Below are positions 47,466 to 58,700 of a stretch of DNA of 64,000 nucleotides, one piece after another. The stretch comes from Pelodictyon luteolum DSM 273 (lineage in GTDB: Bacteria; Bacteroidota; Chlorobiia; Chlorobiales; Chlorobiaceae). The stretch is from contig NC_007512.1 of NCBI RefSeq assembly GCF_000012485.1, forward strand, positions 373,001-437,000. Reading direction: 5' to 3'. The translations under genes were made by a program, and so were the position numbers. Position 1 is the first letter of the stretch. Each line of letters begins with the position of its first letter. The notes beneath the pieces are model-generated. The model worked only from the letters and a program-made list of their open reading frames with translations. It did no database searches and was not told the DNA's origin.

Positions 47466-49522
47466 GGGTTCTCCTTTTGGGCAAGCGGTATCCGGATGGT
47501 TGCCGTAACGCCGCCCTCTTTGCCACTCTTCAGGGTGGCGCTTCCATCGTGCTGCCGCATCACTTCGCGCACCAGCCAGAGCCCGATGCCTTTGCCCGGC
47601 TCGGCTGCACTGTTGTTGCCCCGGTGAAACTTCATGAACAACTCACCCTCATCTTCATCCATCGGCAGAGCCGTGTTGTTGTGGAGTTCTATAATGCCGA
47701 ACCCTTCTTCGGCACGGCACCGCACATGAACCGGGCTGCCTTCGGGTGAGTATTTCCGTGCATTGTCAAGCAGGTTGAAGAGCGCCATCTGCAGGAGCAG
47801 CAGGTCTCCCTCGATTTCCTCATTTCCGGCAAGGCATTCTTGTATGATGTGAAGCTTCGGCCAGAGTGCCCTTGCGGACTCTACCTGCTGAAACATGTAC
47901 GCACTCACCCTGATGCGCCCGATAACCTGGACATCATCGGTTTCAAGCAGCCGGCTTCGTTCCACAGCCTGTTCCATGACCTCAAGCAGCCGCCCGGCAG
48001 CGCGGTGCATGGCATGGAGTATGGCTGGTTTTTTTGTGTCTCCGGGGCGGCTCCTCCTGCTGAGGATGTTGATGTTGCCCTGGATGATGGCCAGAGGGGT
48101 GCGGTACTCGTGCGACACCATCTGAAAGAACCGGCGGACCCGCTCTGCCGACTGATGCCGGCTCTGCAGCGACTGTTCGAGGCGGTCTCTGTATATGCGC
48201 AGTTCTTCGGTCTTTTTCTCTGCGATTGCCGTCGCACGCATTTCACTTTCATGCGTACTCTCCTTCAGCTCCTGTTCTGCATGCAGAAAGCGTTCAACGA
48301 GCAGACCGAAAATCACCAGGATATGCATGAATGAACCTGCCTGTACAAGATCCTGTATTGCCGTATTGAGCGGCAGCAGGCCGAGGCGCTGCAGGAATAA
48401 CTCCCCATAAAGCAGGATGTTCAGCCCGAACAGCCCCAAGAGTACTTGTTTTCTGAAAGGGTGCAACGGCAGCTGGCGAACCGTTATCCAGCACAGCACC
48501 CCGAGGAGTGCGATTGCGCTGTATGCCCCGAAGGGTTTCAGTATGGTGGTGTTGAAGAGAAGCGATGCCGTCGGGTCAAGCAGCCCGGCAAGGGCGGTCA
48601 CTTGAAGGGCCCGCAGTGTCGTCGGTTTGCATTTATCTTTAAGCACTTCATAGGCAAACAGCGCGAAAAACACCACACCCAGACCGCCGGTTGTTTCCAT
48701 CAGTTCCGGAGCTGCGCTATCGCCAAGCCAGGGCATCAGGAATACATACATGCCCCGTGCTATCAGATAGGACAGGAACAGGTCTGCTGCGTAGAGGGAA
48801 AAGAAGAGGAACCTCCATTCCCGAACAGCAAAGAAAATCAGGAGACTCATCAGCACAATCACGGCAGTAACCCCCAGGTAGAAAGCCTGCAGGAACATAT
48901 GGCTGCGCGACTGCTTCATCAGCTCTTCTCTGTTGAGCACCGTTCCCCGGAGCTGAACAGGGGAGCGGGAGGCAATGCGCATATAGGCCAGCAGTTCGCT
49001 CCCTTCAGGGCCCAACTCCAGCGGCACCAGGAGCTGAGGGTCCGGAACCGCCCGCTTGCCGGGTGGCATGGTGAGCCCCAGCGGGAATGCTTTGTATGAA
49101 GATGCAGAGAGGGGGCTCGTTCCCTGCTGCTGCACATAGGCTTCGAGCGTATCAGGGGTGCGGGGGCCAAGGCGCAGCCATGCCGATGCGGGGAACCCCT
49201 CTCCTCTTACCACCCTGAACCGTACCCAGAATGCCGAGCCGGAAAACCCTTCGTTTACGCTGCCCTGTATCTCCCTGAATGCTGTCGAGCCGATTACTTC
49301 ATGCAGCTTCAGCGTTCCGGACGCATCTTCAAGCAGTTCCAGATGTCCGTCAAGTGAAAATGAGCCTTTTCCTCCATCGCTTTTCAGCAGGAGGGGAGAG
49401 GCCGCAGCTGTCTGCGAGAGCAACAGGATGCCTGAGCAGCAGAGTGCCGCCAAGAGGACTGTGATCCATCCTGCATGCCGTAATGCGCGCAGTGAGGGCT
49501 GTGAGGGCTGCGGTGGGGGCAA
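47462..49522 (-). CDS. 7TMR-DISM sensor histidine kinase (first of pair)
   Basis: The 686-residue kinase has the same plan as its neighbour: signal/TM helix (ITVLLAALCCSGILLLSQTA), DISMED2-type domain (about 45-195), seven transmembrane helices (about 205-405), a HisKA domain with His471 in MVSHEYRTPLAIIQGN, and an HATPase_c domain (FNLLDNARKYSPEGSPV, GKGIGLWLVREV). All catalytic boxes look intact. It is first in a minus-strand operon kinase-kinase-regulator and is translationally coupled to the second kinase. The two are paralogs of moderate identity, so they arose by an old duplication and may form heterodimers or sense different ligands. Confidence 0.93.
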   Translation of the reverse strand: MPPPQPSQPSLRALRHAGWITVLLAALCCSGILLLSQTAAASPLLLKSDGGKGSFSLDGHLELLEDASGTLKLHEVIGSTAFREIQGSVNEGFSGSAFWVRFRVVRGEGFPASAWLRLGPRTPDTLEAYVQQQGTSPLSASSYKAFPLGLTMPPGKRAVPDPQLLVPLELGPEGSELLAYMRIASRSPVQLRGTVLNREELMKQSRSHMFLQAFYLGVTAVIVLMSLLIFFAVREWRFLFFSLYAADLFLSYLIARGMYVFLMPWLGDSAAPELMETTGGLGVVFFALFAYEVLKDKCKPTTLRALQVTALAGLLDPTASLLFNTTILKPFGAYSAIALLGVLCWITVRQLPLHPFRKQVLLGLFGLNILLYGELFLQRLGLLPLNTAIQDLVQAGSFMHILVIFGLLVERFLHAEQELKESTHESEMRATAIAEKKTEELRIYRDRLEQSLQSRHQSAERVRRFFQMVSHEYRTPLAIIQGNINILSRRSRPGDTKKPAILHAMHRAAGRLLEVMEQAVERSRLLETDDVQVIGRIRVSAYMFQQVESARALWPKLHIIQECLAGNEEIEGDLLLLQMALFNLLDNARKYSPEGSPVHVRCRAEEGFGIIELHNNTALPMDEDEGELFMKFHRGNNSAAEPGKGIGLWLVREVMRQHDGSATLKSGKEGGVTATIRIPLAQKENP

Positions 49523-49738
49523 GAGAACTATTGAGGGTTAAATGGTTGTAGAAGAACACCTTCATCCTCTGGCGAAGGCGTCATGATGCAGTAGCACCAG
49601 AGGAATATAACGCGCCTTGTGTGAATTGCGAGAATATGTGGGTATTTGAGTGTTGTCCTGGTTGCTGCATAATGCTGAAATTGGTATAGAGTTGAAAAAC
49701 CCTTTTTGCGTGGAGTTAACCCCCTGAACTTACCGAAA
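49523..49738. promoter_or_regulatory. Divergent control region between kinase operon and giant 2
   Basis: This 216-base region must hold the promoters for the kinase-kinase-regulator operon (minus) and giant 2 (plus). It contains an inverted repeat with 8-bp arms (TCCTCTGG at 49565-49572, CCAGAGGA at 49597-49604) that could be an operator or transcript stem. I see no strong -35/-10 pair on either strand. No ribosome site precedes the giant 2 start. Confidence 0.4.
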
Positions 49739-52700
49739 ATGAGTGTTGCCGAACCGCACGCGGTCTGTCTCGAACAGGCGTGTGAAAGAGCGTATAGTGA
49801 TGTAAATAAGCGCCTTACCCTCAAGTCCCCTGAAGTACTCCTGTATGATCCCGGCGTTGCCGAGGTTGAAGTGCTGCTTGCAGGGCTCGACCCGGCAGTA
49901 CAGCCTCTGGCGGTTCAGCCGTCGGACTCTCCGCAGGAAATTCTCGCATTTCTGATATCCCATCCACAGCTGACTGCGCTCCATATCCTCGGGCATGGGG
50001 GCCCGGGTGCCGTCCGTTTCGGCGGAGTGCAGCTCAACGCTGAAGATTTTCATGTTCCAGTCGACGCGCTCATCCAGCGCGCTCGTCTCATAGACATCTA
50101 TTTCTGGTCCTGCCGTACCGCACAGGGTACTGAGGGCACAACCTATCTGCAAGCAATCTCGGAGAACTCCATGGCAAATGTACACGCATCCACAGGCCTC
50201 ATCGGTGAAACCGCAAAAGGCGGAAGCTGGGAACTCGATGTGACGGTCAGTCCAACAGTCCGCATGCCGTTCAGCAGCGCGGCGCGGGAAGCGTTTGAGG
50301 GGGTGCTGGCGGTTACTGCCCTGGATAATGCCCTCTCAGTAACTGAGCAGGCGACTCCAACGCTGATTGATAATAACGTAGAAATAAGCGGGATAGCTGA
50401 TAGTTATTACCTGCTTGTTTCGTTGGCCGGCATCGTTTCTTCGGACCAATTCAGTTTCGCTACAACTGTACCAGCCTCACCGACTGCAGGTGCTGTTTAT
50501 AGCGATTCAGGGACAATCAAGTATTATGATGGGTCCGCTTGGTCGGCAGTCGCTACGGTTGATTCGTCGCTTGATGGTGCCGGGGGTGCTTTAAAGATTG
50601 TGTTCAACTCCTCAGCTAGTGATGCTATAGCCACTGCGGTTGCTCAATCTATTTTGTATCAGTATTCCGGCGATGATCCGAATGTGGCTGCTAGGGAGGT
50701 TACCTATGCTGTTTATAGCGGCAGTAATGCATTGGTGGGTAGCAGTGATTCAACTATGATCACAGTGACGGCGGTGAATGATGCACCGGTGAACACGGTG
50801 TCAAGCGCGGTGACGGTTGCTGAAGACACGGCCATCGCGATCACGGGCCTGAGTGTTGCAGACGCTGACGATACGAGCGACATAACTGTTACGCTAAGCG
50901 TAACGAACGGGACGATTACGGTAGCCGAGAGTGTGACAAGCGGTCTGGTTACGACCGATATCGGCGGCAACGGGACGGGCACGGTTACCCTGACGGGTAC
51001 GGTAGCCGAGATCAACGCGACGCTGGCCGATACGGGAGCAGTGTCGTATCAGGGTGCTTTGAACTACAACGGTAGCGACACGCTGACGATGCTGACGACC
51101 GACGGCAGTTTGTTGACTGACAGTGACACGGTCTCGATCACAGTGGCGGCGGTGAACGATGCCGCGACCTTCTCGGGCGACAAGACGGGCAGCGGAAACG
51201 AGGATGGGACGATAACCGGTACGCTCGCCGTCGCCGATGCGGCTGATGGTCTCGCAAGTCCGCTTGATTTCAGTGTCAGCACGGCGGCCTCGAACGGCAC
51301 GGCTACCATCGATGCGACAACCGGAGCATGGAGTTATGCTCCGACAGCCGATTACAACGGCTCCGACAGCTTCACGGTAAGCGTTACGGACGGTGACGGA
51401 AACGTTGAGACACAGGTTATCAGCGTCACGGTGGCGGCGGTGAACGATGCCGCGACCTTCTCGGGCGACAAGACGGGCAGCGGAAACGAGGATGGGACGA
51501 TAACCGGTACGCTCGCCGTCGCCGATGCGGCTGATGGTCTCGCAAGTCCGCTTGATTTCAGTGTCAGCACGGCGGCCTCGAACGGCACGGCTACCATCGA
51601 TGCGACAACCGGAGCATGGAGTTATGCTCCGACAGCCGATTACAACGGCTCCGACAGCTTCACGGTAAGCGTTACGGACGGTGACGGAAACGTTGAGACA
51701 CAGGTTATCAGCGTCACGGTGGCGGCGGTGAACGATGCCGCGACCTTCTCGGGCGACAAGACGGGCAGCGGAAACGAGGATGGGACGATAACCGGTACGC
51801 TCGCCGTCGCCGATGCGGCTGATGGTCTCGCAAGTCCGCTTGATTTCAGTGTCAGCACGGCGGCCTCGAACGGCACGGCTACCATCGATGCGACAACCGG
51901 AGCATGGAGTTATGCTCCGACAGCCGATTACAACGGCTCCGACAGCTTCACGGTAAGCGTTACGGACGGTGACGGAAACGTTGAGACACAGGTTATCAGC
52001 GTCACGGTGGCGGCGGTGAACGATGCCGCGACCTTCTCGGGCGACAAGACGGGCAGCGGAAACGAGGATGGGACGATAACCGGTACGCTCGCCGTCGCCG
52101 ATGCGGCTGATGGTCTCGCAAGTCCGCTTGATTTCAGTGTCAGCACGGCGGCCTCGAACGGCACGGCTACCATCGATGCGACAACCGGAGCATGGAGTTA
52201 TGCTCCGACAGCCGATTACAACGGCTCCGACAGCTTCACGGTAAGCGTTACGGACGGTGACGGAAACGTTGAGACACAGGTTATCAGTATTACGGTGGCG
52301 GCGGTCAACGATGCCCCAGTCGCTGTGAATGACACCGGTTCTGTTGCTGAAGATGCAACTTTGACCGTGGATGCAACATTGGGTGTGTTGGCTGATGATA
52401 CTGATGTGGATACTGATGCCACTAGTACTGTCACCGCAATCCGCACTGGCGCAGAGTCAGCCGAGACCAGCACAAGTGGTACTGTCGGGACTGGGCTTGT
52501 CGGAACATACGGTACGCTCACCATCGCTGCTAACGGCAGTTATACCTATGTAGCAGATCAGGCCGCAGCGGATGATTTGGATGCTGGCGATACGGTTACT
52601 GATACCTTCACATATACCGTCTCCGATGGGAGCCTCACCGACACTGCAGAACTGGTTATCACCGTAACCGGCACCAACGACGCACCGACGGTCAGTTCTG

Positions 52701-55700
52701 CCATCACCAGCGCTCAGAATGAAGGCGCTGCATCCTATCAAATCGATCTGCTGACGAACGCCAGTGATGTTGATGACAGTGCTTCTCTCAGTGTTACGGG
52801 CATCACTTATAAAATTGGCACTGGCGATGCAAGTGAAAATATCCCGACCGGCCTGAGCCTGAGCGGCTCATCCCTGACAGTCAACCCGAACAGTACGGCG
52901 TTCAATGACCTTGGGGCAGGACAGCCGCGTGTTATTCTTGTCAGCTATAATGTTTCGGACGGTACGGCTACCGTTGCCCAGACGGCTACCATAACCATTA
53001 CCGGGACCAATGATACTCCCTCGGTTACCCTTGGTACGGTGAGCAGTGGGTTTACCGAGATTGATGGTGTCGATACTGCGACAAATGCTGTTGCATTCGG
53101 AACTACCGGCACAGCGGAAATCGCCGATCTCGACCTTGCGAGTGACGGCATTGCCAACCTGACCATAACATTCGCCAACAGCACGATCAGGGATGGTGCT
53201 GCTGAACAGCTGCTCGTTGGGGGCTCGACAATAACGCTGAATACTACAGCTTCTGCGTCAAACCTGACGGTAGACAGTTCCGGGATTACCTGGTCGGTGG
53301 CCGTAACGAGGACGGGCGACGCGTCTACAGGGACTACGAGCGTTGTCTTCACGAATTCGGCTTCCGGCGGTGAGGCGACCACGGCCCAGGCCGAGGCGCT
53401 GCTGGATGCGATCAAATACAACAACACCTCCGACACGCCGACTGCTGGAGCCCGTACATTCCAGGTGACGGTTTCAGATGGTACGGCCACCTCGAGCGTT
53501 GCGACCAAGTCCATAACGGTCGTTCCCGAGAACGATACGCCGGTCATCGACCTGAACGGCACTTCGACCGGTGTCAATGATTCGGTGGGTTACACGGAGA
53601 TCAATGGCGCCGATACGACGGCCAACGACGTCAAGCTCGGTGTTTCGGGTACGGCCGTCGTGACCGACCTAGACGGTGACTCGCTGGCCAACCTGACGGT
53701 GAGCTTCCTGAACAGCGACATCAAGGACGGCTCAAGCGAGGAGTTCGTGCTGGGTGGCCTGCATATAGGCCTCGTCAGCAACTATACGACCAACTACTTG
53801 CTTGGTGGGGTCTCCAAGTACACCATCACAACTACTGTCGGGGCCACGGAAACGACCGTGGTTTTCACCGATGCAGAGAGTGCTACACTGACGAAAGCGG
53901 ATGTTGCGTATCTGCTTGACCTTGTCCAGTACAACAACACGTCGGACGCTCCGACAGATGGTGGCCGCAATTTCAACATAACGGTCTCCGACGGCACCGA
54001 CGTCTCCAGCGTTGCTACGAAGACCATCACGGTGGTTCACGAAAACGACACTCCGGTGGTAAGCCTCAGTGCTGCCACTGCGACCTATACCGAGATCAAT
54101 GGCGCCGATACGACTTCGAATGATGTTTCGCTCGGAACAGCCGGCCAGACCGAAATCAGCGATCTGGACAGCGCGAACCTGAGCAGTTTGACGGTATCGT
54201 TTGCCAACAGCACGATCCAGAACGGCGCTGCCGAGCAGTTCCTGGTTGGTGGTTCGACGATTGCACTTAATGCTTCTACTGGCACCACCACATTGGTCTC
54301 CACGGTTGGCGGGGTGTCCTATGCCGTCTCGATTACAAACAATAGCACGAATACATCATTTGTCTTTACCAAAGTCGGCACCAACACGGTGGTGACGAAG
54401 GCAGAGGCAGAGGCACTGCTGGACGCCATCAAGTACAACAACACGCTGGACAGCCCGACTGCAGGTGCGCGTGTCTTCAATGTGACGGTCTCTGACGGCA
54501 CCGAGTCATCCACCGCCGTGACGAAAACGATCACGGTTGTTCCGACAAACGACACGCCGTCGGTAAGCCTGTATACTGCATCGGGGATATTTACCGAAAC
54601 TGATGGAGAAGATGTTGCCGGCAATGATGTCGCCTTTGGTACCACCGACCAAACCGAAATCAGCGATCTGGATCTGACCAGCGATGGTATTGCCAACCTT
54701 ACGGTAACATTCGCCAATACCACAATCAAGGATGGCGCAAGCGAGCAGTTTACGGTTGGCGGTTCGGAGATTGCGCTCAATGCGTCAGGGACAACCAGTT
54801 TGTCAAACACGATTGATGGCATTAACTATACCGCAACGGTAACGACGGGAACGACGAATACGACGGTCGTCTTCACCAAGGAGGGCGGCGGCGAGGTGAC
54901 GACAGCCAATGCAGAGGCGCTGCTGGATGCGCTGAAGTACAATAATGCCTCTGACAGCCCGACGGAGGGCGACCGTCTGTTCAATGTGACGGTTTCAGAC
55001 GGTTCGGCCGTCTCAGCCGTTTCAACCCAGACGGTCAGCGTCTCGGCGGTGAACGATACGCCTACCATTACCGTCAACACAAGCGCCACCCCGGCATTTA
55101 CTGAGGTGCAGGGTGCTGATACTGCAGCCAATAAGGTCACGATCAGCCCTAATGTGACGATTGCCGATCTTGATGATGCCATCATTTCTGCGTCAGTCAG
55201 GATCACCAATCCGTTCGACGGAGACATCCTCGGCTTTACCAGTACGAGCTCAGGGAAGATAACCGGGACTTACAACAGCACCACGGGGACTCTTTCGCTT
55301 GTTGCGGCGGCAGGCCAGACTCCCTCGACGGCTGATTTCCAGGCGGCTTTGCAGTCGGTTTATTTCAACAACTCATCCGATACCCCGAATACGACGACGA
55401 GGACGGTCGAGTGTACCATTACGGACGGTGACGCCTTCTCCCTGGTAGCAACTGAGACGGTGACGGTTACATCTACTAACGACACCCCTGTCGTTACTAC
55501 TTCGGCCATCAATATCTGGTCAGGTACCACTACCCAGACCTCCACGCTTTCCTATTCCGATCTCGATCCGAGTGCTTCACAGACCTGGACGGTTGTCAGC
55601 GGGACCGGTGCGGCGTTTGCAACTGCGACTGATGCGACGAACGGCAAGATCACCTTCACGGTGGCCAATGTGGTTGATGGTGGGAATATTACGGTCAAGG

Positions 55701-58700
55701 TGACCGACACTGGTTCGGAAGGTGCTGCAACCAGTGTCAACAAGCTGGTAGCGGTCAATGTTTACGATTATGCGCTGTTCGATACCGACGGCACAACCCA
55801 GCTTGCGGCCTATGCAACGTTTGCTGATGCTACTGCTGCAGGTACGGCAGGACAGGTCGTTAAAATAGCTACCGACAACACGGTTTCCACCTTCGTGCTT
55901 CCGGACAGTTCGGTTAGCCTGGATGTCGACGCTTCACTCGAGACTGCTGCAGTCAGCATTACCGGCAATGATGGCGATAATACCCTCACCGGCACTTCTC
56001 TGAACGATACACTGTCGGGCGGTGATGGTGACGACAGCCTGGTTGCCGGCAGTGGCAACGACACCCTGAGCGGTGGTGCCGGTGCCGATACGCTTGATGC
56101 CGGCCTCGGCAATGATGTGCTTGCCGGTGGGACTGGTGCGGACAGCCTGCTTGGTGGCGATGGAGATGATGTGTTCGCATACAGCGCATTCTCGGATGCA
56201 ACTTCCAGCGCAATTGATGAGGTGACGGGTGACTCCATCAGCGGCGGGGCCGGTACCGATACGATCCTCATTTCGACGCAGGGGGCTTACGACTTCAGGA
56301 CGATCTCGTCGGCCATGGGTATCGAGAAACTCGTTATTGATGCGGGAACTGCCACGCCGACAGTCATCATCGACAACAAGCTTGTCGGTGCCGGTGAGGT
56401 GCTCAATGTCTCTTCTGCCAGCGCCGACGGTACGGTAAACGTCATTCTCCACGCCACGAGCCTTACACAGGGGACAATCAACATCACGGGTTACGAGTTC
56501 GGGGACAATTCCGAGTTCAATGGCGGTACGGGCATTGATACAATCACATACTACGGCTCCGTTTCTGATTACTCGTTCTCTGGATCTCCGGACACCTATG
56601 TTAAAATCGTTTCCGACACCTATGGAGTAGATCATACGCTTCGTGGCATCGAAGTCATCAATTTTGTCACCGAGGCCGCTCCCACGACGGTTACCATGTC
56701 GGCTCGTCTTATCGGTGCAGGCGGATACGCAGCGCTTAGTGATGCCATTGCGGTTGCTTCGACGGGTGATCTCATCATGATGGCTGCTCCCGTTGCGGTC
56801 AACTACGCTGAATCGAAGGTCATTGCCGACAAGGACCTCTGGCTGAATGTGCCGATCACGACCCTTAAGGATACCGGGACAAACCTCAGCAGCGTTTCCA
56901 CCATCAACGCCATAGGTACCTCGAATACCGCGGTGCTGGACATGACGGCATCCGGTTATACGGGTGACCAGTACGGCTACCCCAACTACACCACCATCGA
57001 AGTATCCGATGGCGGTACTGCTTACATGGACGCTTCGGTATTGGGCGGCCGGGCCTTTACGCTGACGGGCGATTTCCGGGTTACGGGCACCTACCTTGAA
57101 GTTCTCAATCTTGATCCGGCGACGGCCAGAAGCATTGATGTTCTCACCATTCAGGACAGTTCGGCTAATCTGGCCGCGCTCACGCCCACACAGATTGCCA
57201 CACTGAAGAGTACCTATGGGGTTGACGCGTTTGTCGGTAATGGTGATATCTCACTGACCGCTGATCAGATTGCGGCATTCTCGACCAGTTCCAGCGTGAC
57301 CCTGCTCAATCCAAACGGCGACGTCACCCAGATCGGGTCGAATTCGACTGCGTATGGTTATGGTGATACTCTGGACGCGTTCAGTTCAACCGAGACGGGC
57401 TATGCGCTTGCAACGAATGTGGCGAAGAGCGTTACTCTCGCTGATGTCAATACTTCCAATACGACTACCTACACCATCAGTGGCCAGATTATTGACGGCC
57501 TTGCAGGAAATGACAGGATTTCAGGTACCTCGGTTGCGACTTCGTCCGATGCCCTCGTTACCGATTATCTGATAGGCGGAGAGGGTCATGACTACCTGAT
57601 CGGTGGCGGTACCGATCTCTTGCAGGGTGATGCGGGCGATGATATCTACATCGTTACCGGGGCAAACGATTTCGTCCTTGAGGATCAGGGCGAAGGCATT
57701 GACGAAGTTCGTACTTCACTCGGTACCTACACGCTTACCGATGATGTCGACATACTTCGCTATACCGGAACGACGGTGAACGCCGGCTTTACGGGAACCG
57801 GCAACGAGCTCGCAAACCGCATTTATGGCGGGGCATATAACGATACCCTGACCGGTGGCGCAGGCGACGATGTGCTCTGGGGTGGAGCAGGAGCCGATAC
57901 CCTCAGTGGTGGCATCGGCAACGATACAATCATCATCGGCACTGACAGGATAGCTGTTGCTTACTATAACGGTGCATATACGACAACCGCTTCGGCGAAT
58001 ACTGATCCGGTCGATGATTACGCCGGCGACAGTGTCGACGGTGGCGCAGGTATCGATACCCTGCAGTTCCAGGGGACGGCAAATAACCAGAACCTGATCA
58101 TCAGCAGCACGACCACTGGTATCGAAGTCTTCAAGGTCGTCAATATTCCGGGATACACTTCCTATGCGCTTGATCTTGATGCGAGCGCACTGAGCGACGA
58201 CAGTGATAATTTCGCCGTCACATTTAACACCCCGGGTAGCGTGGTTTCCGGTGTTGCCTCCCTTGCCGATGACATCTCTGCTAAAGCCGGCACGGATCTT
58301 GTTTTCAACGGCGCTGAAATGGTCGGCAACGCTGCGGCCAATACCCTGAAAGGTTCCGCATACTCGGATGTCATTCTTGGCGGCGAGGGTGCCGACGGAC
58401 TGTATGGACAGGGCGGCAACGACTACATCTTCGGTGAGGGCGGCAACGACCAGATCTTCGGCGGAGCTGGAGATGATGTGATCGTCGGTGGCACCGGAGA
58501 CGACCGTGCGTTCGGCGACCTCGGCAGCGACATCTTCATCGGCGGGGCCGGGAATGATTATTTCTCGGGAAGCAAGGCGTCCGAGTATGTCGATAGTTCT
58601 CCTGTTGATACCGGCGTCGACAAGGCGGTGGTTGCGGCTGATGCCAAAATCTACCTCTCGGGTGACGCGCGTTTCGAGGCCACGGCATCTGTCACGGTAA

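Noticed and set aside
51142-52294. CRISPR-like regular repeats
   Set aside because: The 288-base units are contiguous, in frame and encode cadherin-like domains; there are no spacers.
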